From the IMG/VR virus record IMGVR_UViG_3300036770_002793, positions 1 through 32,929 of that record: DNA of 32,929 nucleotides. The stretch is one strand, 5' to 3'. The position numbers were made by a program, and so were the translations under genes. Positions 1-6,769 of this stretch are shown here, piece after piece. The first letter of the stretch is position 1; the number at the start of each line of letters is the position of its first letter. Below the pieces are notes generated by a model. That model ran no database searches and was not told where the DNA came from. It worked only from the letters and a program-made list of their open reading frames with translations. This DNA is from a virus.

Positions 1-143
1 TTTGCGACGGGTTCTTCGGTGACGAGGTACCCGGCGTTTTCTAATTGCTTGGCGGTATGGTTCGGAACCATAACGAATGAACCCGCAAGAATCACGCGTT
101 CGTTCATTACTTGCCAATCCTTGGCTAACTGAATTTTGATCAT
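1..143 (-). CDS. 5' part of the 57-aa head-tail region protein (truncated at contig end)
   Basis: The ATG is at 141-143 and the frame runs off the left end of the contig. It encodes the first 47 residues of the protein found complete at 32724-32897, with Glu in place of Asp just before EPVAK. It is not a second gene in a circular genome but the redundant copy. It overlaps the DUF3168 stop by 4 nt. Confidence 0.9.
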   Translation of the reverse strand, partial: MIKIQLAKDWQVMNERVILAGSFVMVPNHTAKQLENAGYLVTEEPVA

Positions 144-175
144 AATCGAATGATTCTAAAGGTTAAGTCAACTTG
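1..175. repeat. Left copy of imperfect terminal redundancy
   Basis: Bases 1-175 match 32755-32929 at 173 of 175 positions. The mismatches are position 15 (T versus G at 32769) and position 48 (C versus T at 32802). The repeat lies inside coding sequence shared by the 57-residue gene and the DUF3168 gene. It therefore looks like the overlap of a circular or circularly permuted genome rather than a physical end with its own function. Confidence 0.95.
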
Positions 176-529
176 CTTGGCGAAGTAACGTTCATCGTCC
201 GAAAACAAATCCCTTTCGCCTTCAAATTTACAACTTTGAACGGCAACGTCCAAAACAATTTCGCGCATTCGTACGAATGCCGAACGCACGTATTCGATAC
301 CATTTGCGGTGTCGGAATAGTTCGTCGAAATTAACGTGATGCGTACGTCGACCTCGTCAATGTGCGAATCCGCGTCTTTCGATCGTGACGGCGTGTTATT
401 TATCACCTCGTAAACGGCAAACGGCGCCGTTTGCGATTGTGCGCCAACGGACGGGAACACACGACCAGCGAACAACGAATTCAAATTCGTGTCGGTCGTG
501 AACTTGGATTTGATTACTTTACCAATCAT
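140..529 (-). CDS. DUF3168-type tail completion/terminator protein
   Basis: This 129-residue protein begins MIGKVIKSKF and contains a segment like SLFAGRVFPSVGAQSQTAPF followed by Y.vI.n.p..s. That pattern is typical of the DUF3168 / gp17-like family, which caps the tail and joins it to the head in HK97-like siphoviruses. Position supports this: it directly follows the HK97 gp10-like gene (ATGA overlap at 526-529) and precedes the major tail protein by one small gene. The C-terminal 12 codons are duplicated at 32894-32929 by the terminal redundancy. The family call rests on pattern recognition and synteny. Confidence 0.8.
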   Translation of the reverse strand: MIGKVIKSKFTTDTNLNSLFAGRVFPSVGAQSQTAPFAVYEVINNTPSRSKDADSHIDEVDVRITLISTNYSDTANGIEYVRSAFVRMREIVLDVAVQSCKFEGERDLFSDDERYFAKQVDLTFRIIRL

Positions 530-1074
530 TTCACCACGTTGTTGAATTCACGTTCGAGGTACGCCTTTGCGTTGGCGGTGAATTGCGCCAATACCAATGG
601 CATCGTTCGCGATTTGGCGCGATCAGCGAATCCGCGGTTTGAACCGGAATAGTTGCCCGATTTGATGTTCCCGTAATTGATGAAGTGTGCGAACCAACCG
701 CCTTTTTCGGGGTCTTTGAACGCACCCTTCACGCGTGGGCCGACCCAGTATGCGGAAAACAAACGGGCGGGGCCGTTGGTTTTTGATTTTCCAATACCAA
801 TGGAACGTTTCAATGTTCCCGGTTCGATTTCCGCATACAATCCGCCATTGCGGTAAACTTTGATCGTTTCGGTTGAATTGGTGATTTCGGAACGCATCGC
901 ATCGCGCGTTAGGCGCATTGCGTTGCGTTGTAGTGCGCCCAAATCGCGGGCGTCGATATTCTTTGCGTATTGCGATAGTTCGTTCAATACACGCGAAATT
1001 TCGCGGTTCAATTCCGCACCATCGATACCAATGCCAGCGGTGTCGCCACCTTTATGAACGTACGTGCGTGCCAT
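526..1074 (-). CDS. HK97 gp10-family head-tail joining protein
   Basis: This 182-residue protein has a helical N-terminal half (NREISRVLNELSQYAKNIDA). It is followed by a basic, glycine-rich segment (LKRSIGIGKSK) and a W.aHF.nyG stretch, as seen in HK97 gp10-like and minor-capsid/tail completion proteins. The family assembles at the neck and helps attach tails to filled heads. The start overlaps the stop of the adaptor gene (TGATG at 1072-1076) and the stop overlaps the DUF3168 start by 4 nt, so translation is coupled on both sides. Confidence 0.8.
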   Translation of the reverse strand: MARTYVHKGGDTAGIGIDGAELNREISRVLNELSQYAKNIDARDLGALQRNAMRLTRDAMRSEITNSTETIKVYRNGGLYAEIEPGTLKRSIGIGKSKTNGPARLFSAYWVGPRVKGAFKDPEKGGWFAHFINYGNIKSGNYSGSNRGFADRAKSRTMPLVLAQFTANAKAYLEREFNNVVK

Positions 1075-1391
1075 CAGTCAGACAATTTGGTATGGATTCG
1101 CAACGTGTTTTTGCGGTCGTCGCCCGAAATAATTGATTCGATCATATAGGTGTTCCCGCGGTAAACGACGCGCATACGTTCGTTTAAACCCGCGCGGTAA
1201 CGGATCAAAAACTCAACCATCCGCGTGGCGACAATTTGGTTTGATTGTTCCCCTTCGGCGCCGCGTTTTTCTTCGACCTTCGCCCATACAACGGCCAACG
1301 TCGAAAACGATTGGACGCGTTGTCCAAACGTATCAACGGATTCGGTCACGTTTTGAATCGTGATGCGTTGGTCGAAATCGCCCGGATTCAT
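1074..1391 (-). CDS. Phage head-tail adaptor (joining) protein
   Basis: The chosen start gives 105 residues beginning MNPGDFDQRITIQNVTES. This is the standard opening of SPP1 gp16 / head-tail joining proteins (PGxxxxRIxIQ). A W.kveek.GaE.....rmVe pattern follows, as usual for the family. The start at 1391 overlaps the stop of the connector gene as TAATG, and a longer in-frame start upstream would lie inside that gene. The protein forms a ring at the neck. Confidence 0.88.
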   Translation of the reverse strand: MNPGDFDQRITIQNVTESVDTFGQRVQSFSTLAVVWAKVEEKRGAEGEQSNQIVATRMVEFLIRYRAGLNERMRVVYRGNTYMIESIISGDDRKNTLRIHTKLSD

Positions 1392-1972
1392 TAGAACGAA
1401 AATACGCGGTATGGATTCCAAAGGTATTCCGCGGCCGTCGGCAGACGTTTCACCGAATCGGTGCGGTTTTCGTACATATCGCCGATAATCAGCAACATTC
1501 CGTGTTTCAACGGCGCGGGTACGGACGCGGCGTCGGCATATCCCGCAACGTAGCGAATGAACACCGCGTTGATGGTTTCGTATGTTCCGAACCAACCATT
1601 GTCGGGTGAAATGCGTGCGGGTTGTGAAATCAAATCGGTTTTGTAATCAGCGGCGTTCGCCGTGATCGTCGTTTCGTTGCCGTCGATGTATTTCACATAC
1701 GTGATTGATTGAACTGGCGAACGCGACAAATGGATTTCGTCTTTATAAGTTCCCGTGTATTGCGGGAAATCGTCGAAGTATTCTTCGAACGTGGTCGGCA
1801 TCAACGCCAACCGCGTGTATGATTCGCACAATTGACGCGCGGCCGCGATGAAAATCGCCAGCGTCGCGTCGTCATCCGAATGGTCAACGCGCAAAAATTC
1901 CTTTACCTCGGCCAATGTTAATGGTTCCGACGCGGGCGGCGTGACAACTTGAATGGTTTTTTGTGCGTTCAT
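1391..1972 (-). CDS. Head-tail connector protein (gp6-like)
   Basis: This 193-residue protein has the opening PASEPLTLAEVKEFLRVD. It continues with a DDA.L...i.aAR.lcE.yt segment, typical of gp6-like DNA-packaging / head-tail connectors that dock below the portal. The C-terminal V.APLKHGMLLIIGDMYENR stretch also fits the family. It starts at an A-rich ATG three bases after the upstream small gene ends and is coupled to the adaptor through TAATG. Confidence 0.88.
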   Translation of the reverse strand: MNAQKTIQVVTPPASEPLTLAEVKEFLRVDHSDDDATLAIFIAAARQLCESYTRLALMPTTFEEYFDDFPQYTGTYKDEIHLSRSPVQSITYVKYIDGNETTITANAADYKTDLISQPARISPDNGWFGTYETINAVFIRYVAGYADAASVPAPLKHGMLLIIGDMYENRTDSVKRLPTAAEYLWNPYRVFSF

Positions 1973-1975
1973 TTT

Positions 1976-2161
1976 TTAGCGCTTTTGTGCTTTTGCTTTT
2001 GGAACGGCGCGTTCAGCACGTTCGGCGGCGGGCTTGGCCACAATTTCGGCCAAACCCGCGCCAACGTACTCCATCGCCACCTCGGCGGCAAGGGTATGCA
2101 CCTCGCCAGAGCGAAATGCGAACCCGTTACCAACCGCGGTTTTAATGAATCGAATTTCCAT
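1976..2161 (-). CDS. Small head protein after the major capsid gene, 61 aa
   Basis: The start at 2161 (MEIRFIKTAVGNG) was chosen because it lies four bases after the capsid stop; the longer frame would run back into the capsid gene. The protein has a short beta-like domain (residues about 1-40) and an alanine/lysine-rich C-terminal tail (AERAERAVPKAKAQKR). I do not recognise a family. Its location between capsid and connector suggests a head accessory or decoration role. It resembles the 57-residue protein next to the major tail gene in size and layout. Confidence 0.75.
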   Translation of the reverse strand: MEIRFIKTAVGNGFAFRSGEVHTLAAEVAMEYVGAGLAEIVAKPAAERAERAVPKAKAQKR

Positions 2162-2165
2162 TCGA

Positions 2166-3362
2166 TTAGGCCATTGTAATGTATTTGATGGCGTTTCCAT
2201 TGATGGCACCAGCGTCAGAACGCTTGTACGCAATGAATCCAACCAACAAGGCGTCAGCGTAACGCTCGTTCAAGCGAAGCATTTGAACACCACCAGCGTT
2301 GCGAACTACGTACTTGCTGAAGTCAGCGGCAACCAATGGCTTGTTTGCAGTTGCAATCGCGGCCATATCGTTGTTCACGTAGAAAGGCACACCGAATACG
2401 CGGTCGGGTTCGCCAGCGGCCATACCCGGGATAAACACGGGGAAGTCGTTAGATGAACCAACACCAAGTTTGCGGATAGCGGCGGCAGTTGAATCGGCAC
2501 CCATAAGAGCGAACGAAGCAGAGTTGCGGTACGATTTGTCAACGCTATGAATGAGCGTCAAGATTTCGTCGGCCGTGATAGCGCTTGCGCTTGCGGCGGT
2601 AAGGGCGCTTGAACCAGCGGTGATCAAACCAGTTGGCTGGCTTGAACCAGTACCCGTGGTGAAGTGCGCGTTTTGGCCACGTGCGATGCGCGTGCCAAGG
2701 GCTTCAACCAAGAATGCGTCGAGGTCAAAAGCGGCGTCTTGCAACAATTGGTAAGAAACCTTAACGATTTTAGACGAGTACGTGTACGCGCCGAGGTTAA
2801 GGGCGGCAAACGTCATATCGCTAACAACGTCGGCAGAACCTTCGCTCAAGATAGCACCAACAACGCTCGTATCGTCAACCTTTGGATAAGGCAACGTGGC
2901 GCCGCTTTGGGTGTTCAGCACTTGGGCAAGACGCTCAACCTCACCGGTGAACTTGCTTGCAACGTCAAGGGCGTACGAGAAATCTTCCGGAACCAAGTAA
3001 CCACCAGCAGATGCGGGCGTGGTCAATTGGGGATCGGTACCGCGTTGCTCAACGATTGAACGCTCCTCGGCGTTCAGACCGCCAAGGCCGTGGCGAAGGT
3101 ATTTAGAAAACGCCTCACGCTTGGTGATTTCTTTTTGCTCGGCACGTGCCTCGCGACCAGCGGCGATTTCTTTTTTCATTTGCTCGGCACGCTCGATTTT
3201 CTCGACGCTCTCGCCAAGGGCGCGTACGTCGTTTTCGATTGCGTCGAACTTTTGGTTTTCTTCGGCGTTCAGCGAACGGCCTTCGGTTTGTGCGGCGGCA
3301 ACGATATGATTCATTTCGTTAACCAACGCGGCGCGTTTTTCGCGCAGTTGAATTGAGTTCAT
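2166..3362 (-). CDS. Major capsid protein, HK97 fold (gp5-like)
   Basis: This 398-residue protein has an N-terminal charged, coiled-coil region (residues about 1-100) that corresponds to the delta/scaffold domain removed by the maturation protease. It is followed by TTPASAGGYLVPEDFS, the usual start of the mature HK97 shell protein. The E-loop/P-domain region includes VSYQLLQDAAFDLDAFL and TGTGSSQPTGLI, and the A-domain includes GVPFYVNNDM. The protease gene lies immediately upstream (stop three bases before this start). An A-rich stretch precedes the ATG, as expected for strong initiation in Bacteroidota. Confidence 0.96.
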   Translation of the reverse strand: MNSIQLREKRAALVNEMNHIVAAAQTEGRSLNAEENQKFDAIENDVRALGESVEKIERAEQMKKEIAAGREARAEQKEITKREAFSKYLRHGLGGLNAEERSIVEQRGTDPQLTTPASAGGYLVPEDFSYALDVASKFTGEVERLAQVLNTQSGATLPYPKVDDTSVVGAILSEGSADVVSDMTFAALNLGAYTYSSKIVKVSYQLLQDAAFDLDAFLVEALGTRIARGQNAHFTTGTGSSQPTGLITAGSSALTAASASAITADEILTLIHSVDKSYRNSASFALMGADSTAAAIRKLGVGSSNDFPVFIPGMAAGEPDRVFGVPFYVNNDMAAIATANKPLVAADFSKYVVRNAGGVQMLRLNERYADALLVGFIAYKRSDAGAINGNAIKYITMA

Positions 3363-3365
3363 TTT

Positions 3366-4877
3366 TTAGGAATGAAGGTTAATAATTCGTAAGATAAAAG
3401 AGCGCAAATTCGGCCGTTCGACCTCGTTCACGTTTTCGATAATGTTTTTGGCGGCAAGTTCCACATTTATATCAGTTATCAACTCGGCGTCCGTGTCCAG
3501 CGCACGCGAAACCAGTTTCGACGTAGCGGCGGGGTACGCGGGTATAACAACGGGTGCAACGTCAATCAAACGCGACACCTTGGTGATGGTGCGAATGTTT
3601 TGTTTGCCTTTGACCTCCCATTTGTCGGATTCGATCATAAATGCGAACGACGATTGGTTGACGTCGCCGCGCTTCATCAGTTCGACCAAATCGTTGGCGT
3701 ACGACGTGTTCGGTAGGTCGATTTCATATCCCAAACCAACCTCGTCAACAAAAATGCGTAGCGTTCCCGAAGACACGCGTCCGAGCAGATAGTTCCAATC
3801 GTGGTTGTAGAATCCACGAACGTCGTCGTTCATAACGGAATCGAACGCACCCGGTGCGATGTATTCAATGAACCCGCCTAAATCCTCGGACGGCGAATTG
3901 AATACGGCGGCATACCCGCGAATCGTGTTGCCCGTCACGTCGGCGCGTTGCGTCGTGATACGGCGTTCCATCACGGGAACGTTGTTTCGAACGTCGGCGT
4001 CGTACTTTTCAAGCGTTGAGAATCGGTGAACGACGTTCAACGGCGGTTGTTGTTCGACGTAGGCGGCCAAATCGGCGTCGTATTCGTAAATGCGGATTTT
4101 CGCGGCGGGGTCGTCTTCGGTTGCGTTTACAACGAACCCCGAATCGGCCTCTAATTCGCCTTCTACGGCGATTTCAATGACCCGACCATAGGCGAACCCA
4201 TTTGACGTATTCCAACGCACGAAATCGCCCAATTCGAGTTCACCCGGCATTGCGCGGCTGGCAACCAACACGCCAACGCCACCTATTTCAGCGATCACGT
4301 CGACGTTGTCGTCGTAGTGACGCACGATACCAAGTTCGTTCACCTTTTCAATCTTTTTTTCGTTTGATCCCGTAGCGTAAACGTACGATTCGGGAATGTC
4401 GTGTTCGGCCGCGAACGTCAACAACTCGTCGTCGTCTTCGCGCGCGGAAATTATGTAGATTTCGGAACCATCGTTTTGTTCCTTTTGCAATAGTTCGAGG
4501 CCCTTCATCGTTGTGAGCGTGCCGTCGTAATCAAACGACACACGCTCGCCAGCGGCGCGCTTGTATTCCTCGGACGTTTTGTAGATTTCCGATGCCCATT
4601 CGAGCATTTCATCACCACCCCACGCGGCGTACATTACCGACCCGCAAATTTCTTTTCCTTCGGAATCGATGAATTCGCCTTGGTCGTAAACCTTGGCGCG
4701 GGATAAAAACGAATAAATGCGGGGCAGACGTTCAACCGATACCTCGTCGCGGTCGGCCAATATGCGGGCGGTTTCCCAACCAACGGCGGTTCCGCACTCC
4801 GAATCGTATTCGGCGCGGTGATCCAACGCACGTTGTGCGTTGTCCGTTGCGGCTTGGGGATAGTCAGACCACGGCAT
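3366..4877 (-). CDS. Multidomain prohead maturation protease with HAD-phosphatase-like insert
   Basis: This 503-residue protein has four visible parts. Residues 1-105 form a small domain (YAAWGGDEMLEWA). Residues 111-205 look like a HAD hydrolase, with FDYDGT (D116, D118), IISAR (S144), NEKK (K174/K175) and HYDDN (D189/D190). Residues 210-290 form a short beta-rich domain containing VNATEDDPAA. Residues 303-455 form the capsid protease (S78/U35 type), with GYAAVFNSPSEDLGG, NHDWNYLLGR (H359), QSSFAF (S409/S410) and VVIPAYPA. HK97 proteases are normally about 200 residues, so more than half of this protein is extra. The protease part should cleave the capsid delta domain. The role of the phosphatase part is unknown. 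Confidence 0.88.
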   Translation of the reverse strand: MPWSDYPQAATDNAQRALDHRAEYDSECGTAVGWETARILADRDEVSVERLPRIYSFLSRAKVYDQGEFIDSEGKEICGSVMYAAWGGDEMLEWASEIYKTSEEYKRAAGERVSFDYDGTLTTMKGLELLQKEQNDGSEIYIISAREDDDELLTFAAEHDIPESYVYATGSNEKKIEKVNELGIVRHYDDNVDVIAEIGGVGVLVASRAMPGELELGDFVRWNTSNGFAYGRVIEIAVEGELEADSGFVVNATEDDPAAKIRIYEYDADLAAYVEQQPPLNVVHRFSTLEKYDADVRNNVPVMERRITTQRADVTGNTIRGYAAVFNSPSEDLGGFIEYIAPGAFDSVMNDDVRGFYNHDWNYLLGRVSSGTLRIFVDEVGLGYEIDLPNTSYANDLVELMKRGDVNQSSFAFMIESDKWEVKGKQNIRTITKVSRLIDVAPVVIPAYPAATSKLVSRALDTDAELITDINVELAAKNIIENVNEVERPNLRSFILRIINLHS

Positions 4878-4880
4878 AAC

Positions 4881-6086
4881 TTAAATTCCTTCGTCGGTTC
4901 CGGCGTTGACCATATTCAATGGCTGGAGGTACACGTCGCCACCTTCAACGTCGCCGAGGTTTTCTTTTTTGCGAATGTCGTTCACCGACAACCAACCCCA
5001 TTGGCGACCGACGGCGTACGCGTCGTATCGTGATTTAATGTCACCGCGAAGCAAACCTTCGAGGTTGAACTGAACGAACAATTGTGATTCCGTACCAAAC
5101 AACTTGGTCGTGAATTCTTGTTCCCAACGAACCGCCCACGGGCGGATCGTGTTGCGGACGAATTGAATACCTTGTTCCTCGATATTGGCACGCGTTGACG
5201 ATTGCGACAAATCGCCCAGCATATGCGGGGGAATCAAAAACCAGCGTGCGACCTCTTGCGTTTGGAACTGGCGCGTTTGTAGAAATTGCGCTTGGTCGGG
5301 CGGAATCGTCACTTTCTCGATTCGCATACCTTCTTCGAGGATTGCGGTTTTGTGCGAGTTGCCCAAACCGCCGTACGAATTGGCCCACGATGAACGCAAA
5401 CGGGTGTATGCTTCGTCGGACAATTTGCCGGGGTGCGTTAACACGCCACCGACGTTTGCGCCGTTGCCAAAGAATTCGGCGCCGAACTGATTTGCCGCCA
5501 AACCAATTCCAAAGGTTTCTCGGGCGGCCTTAATGGGTGACAAACCGACAACGCCGTCGAACGACAATCCGCAAACGTGGATCATTTCGAAATCGGCGTA
5601 AACCTCTTTTTTATCGATGTGGTAGAATTTCTCGCTATCCACGACCTTCACCTCAACACGCAAGGGGTGAATCGGAACCAATTTGGTTGGGCGTCCGGTT
5701 CCGTCGCGTTCGATGAATGCGTATGCGTTGCCGTGAAGGCATAGGTGCGCCATCATCGTTTCGCGAAACACCATTGACGTCATCATCGCGTTCGGGTGAC
5801 GAAGCAACGCATCGATTGGGTTGTTCGTCACCAGTACGGGTGATTCGTCCTCGATGGTGTAAACGTTCCACGGAAGTGAACCGATGGTTTCCGATAAAAT
5901 GCGAACTGACGCCCAAACCGCGGAAAATGTCATCGCGGATTTTTCGTTGACCGAAACACCCGTTTTCGAACGATCGTCCGAGAACAACCATTCGGCGGGT
6001 TTGGCCAACGACGTCGACGGGTTGTTCGGTGACGCGCGGAACAAACCGCGAACGCGGTCGAGGAATGTGTTTTGTGATTCGGCCAT
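4881..6086 (-). CDS. Portal protein, HK97 type
   Basis: This 401-residue protein shows the classic family segments: TFSAVWASVRILSETIGSLP near residue 60, LCLHGNAYAFIERDGTGRP, VVGLSPIKAARETFGIG, and the stem/crown region IPPHMLGDLSQSSTRANIEEQ. The length is normal. It forms the dodecameric DNA channel at the head vertex. It starts at an ATG 63 bases from the 92-nt hairpin element and is the first gene of the head operon. No clear promoter of the TAnnTTTG class is visible immediately upstream. Confidence 0.95.
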   Translation of the reverse strand: MAESQNTFLDRVRGLFRASPNNPSTSLAKPAEWLFSDDRSKTGVSVNEKSAMTFSAVWASVRILSETIGSLPWNVYTIEDESPVLVTNNPIDALLRHPNAMMTSMVFRETMMAHLCLHGNAYAFIERDGTGRPTKLVPIHPLRVEVKVVDSEKFYHIDKKEVYADFEMIHVCGLSFDGVVGLSPIKAARETFGIGLAANQFGAEFFGNGANVGGVLTHPGKLSDEAYTRLRSSWANSYGGLGNSHKTAILEEGMRIEKVTIPPDQAQFLQTRQFQTQEVARWFLIPPHMLGDLSQSSTRANIEEQGIQFVRNTIRPWAVRWEQEFTTKLFGTESQLFVQFNLEGLLRGDIKSRYDAYAVGRQWGWLSVNDIRKKENLGDVEGGDVYLQPLNMVNAGTDEGI

Positions 6087-6148
6087 TGTATGGGTTTCCC
6101 GTGCGAATGTACAAACTAATTCCCAACCAATGATAGGAATTGACCGAA

Positions 6149-6240
6149 AAAAGTTATTGACACGCGTTGTTGATTTTATATTTATTTATATATCCCTTTA
6201 GGGATATATAAATAAATATAAAATAAACGGCGCATCAATA
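6149..6240. repeat. 92-nt imperfect palindrome, copy 1
   Basis: A perfect 25-bp inverted repeat (6173-6197 with 6200-6224, centre CCCTTTAGGG) is extended by further pairing: GCG/CGC, and the outer TATTGA with TCAATA after a small internal loop. The AT-rich arms could extrude as a cruciform or fold in RNA. It matches 20155-20246 at 90 of 92 positions. The only two differences, 6180 and 6217, pair with each other in the stem (A-T here, T-A in the other copy). Candidate roles are replication origin, operator or transcript-processing site. Sequence alone does not decide. Confidence 0.95.
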
Positions 6241-6258
6241 TGTTCAATAATAACTTGT

Positions 6259-6299
6259 CAACAATTGCAGATTTTGCAACAATTGACCAAAATCAATTG
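6259..6299. promoter_or_regulatory. Direct CAACAATTG boxes beside hairpin copy 1
   Basis: CAACAATTG occurs at 6259-6267 and 6277-6285, 18 bp apart. A third CAATTG lies at 6294-6299. The boxes lie immediately to the right of the hairpin in non-coding DNA. They could be protein-binding sites or iterons. There is no equivalent cluster at copy 2. Confidence 0.4.
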
Positions 6300-6309
6300 G
6301 TTTGGCGTG

Positions 6310-6591
6310 TCACAATTCACGCTCGTACGCAATGATAAGGTGAATGTAGTACCCCATCAAATCGTAAATCGTGTCGATGGTATCGTCGTTCACGCCAACG
6401 GCCGCAATGCGGGACAACTTGTCGTCGATGCGTCCGCAAATGGATTCAACAGACGACGCCTTCGAGAAAACCCGCACCGGGTTTTGTAATGAATCGCCGT
6501 ACGTGGTGTTTTTTGACAATACCAAATCTTCGAGTTTCTCAATGATGGCTTGGATTTGGTCATTCGTGTTCGCTGATGTGTCGGTTCGCAT
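6310..6591 (-). CDS. Nmad1/DUF1599-like nucleotide-modification-associated protein
   Basis: This 93-residue protein contains EKLEDLVLSKNTTYGDSLQNP, then RIDDKLSRI and DTIYDLMGYYIHLIIAY. This arrangement (KN..YGDS, R..DKLsRi, DT..DL.GY) is characteristic of the DUF1599 family, which has been named nucleotide modification associated domain 1 from its association with modified-base gene neighbourhoods. I chose the start at 6591 because it is preceded by an A-rich stretch; an upstream ATG at 6618 is also possible. The gene overlaps the preceding 69-residue gene by about 32 nt and is the last gene of the packaging cluster. Confidence 0.7.
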   Translation of the reverse strand: MRTDTSANTNDQIQAIIEKLEDLVLSKNTTYGDSLQNPVRVFSKASSVESICGRIDDKLSRIAAVGVNDDTIDTIYDLMGYYIHLIIAYEREL

Positions 6592-6769
6592 TTTTGATTG
6601 AGTTTTGGAATGATTCATATCGGGAAAAACGGCGGCGTCCGTAAATCGAAACGTGCATCGATTCGACCGCCTCGTACGCCACAATCTTTGGCGTACCCTC
6701 GTCCGTGTAAAGGTTAAACAATCGCTTGAAGGAATCAAGCGTAGCGCATTGGTTTTCAAATGTTTGCAT
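6560..6769 (-). CDS. Small conserved phage protein, 69 aa
   Basis: No function recognised. The sequence contains FKRLFNLYTDEGTPKIVAYE and an aromatic/arginine-rich stretch IYGRRRFSRYESF. This type of small protein is seen near packaging genes in phages of Bacteroidota. Its start shares TAATG with the terL stop, so it is coupled to the large terminase. It overlaps the next gene out of frame by about 32 nt. Confidence 0.7.
   Translation of the reverse strand: MQTFENQCATLDSFKRLFNLYTDEGTPKIVAYEAVESMHVSIYGRRRFSRYESFQNSIKNANRHISEHE

Larger units (their letters stand above)
6087..6309. other. Intergenic region with hairpin element and CAATTG boxes
   Basis: This is the longest non-coding interval in the window (223 bp). 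It holds the first copy of the 92-nt hairpin (6149-6240), three CAATTG palindromes between 6259 and 6299, and a leader to the portal gene. It contains no open frame I would call a gene. It separates the packaging genes from the head genes. Confidence 0.8.

Noticed and set aside
1-175. 175-bp direct terminal repeat as physical virion ends
   Set aside because: It lies within coding sequence, is imperfect, and joining it restores an intact gene. Circular assembly overlap is the simpler explanation.
6173-6224. Hairpin as a protelomerase (N15-like) telomere site
   Set aside because: The palindrome is the right general kind, but there are two copies and no protelomerase-like gene is recognisable. 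The contig also closes as a circle.
6173-6224. Hairpin as a simple intrinsic terminator
   Set aside because: The stem is mainly A/T with a tiny GC core and no separate T-run after a GC-rich stem, unlike the four clear terminators in this genome.
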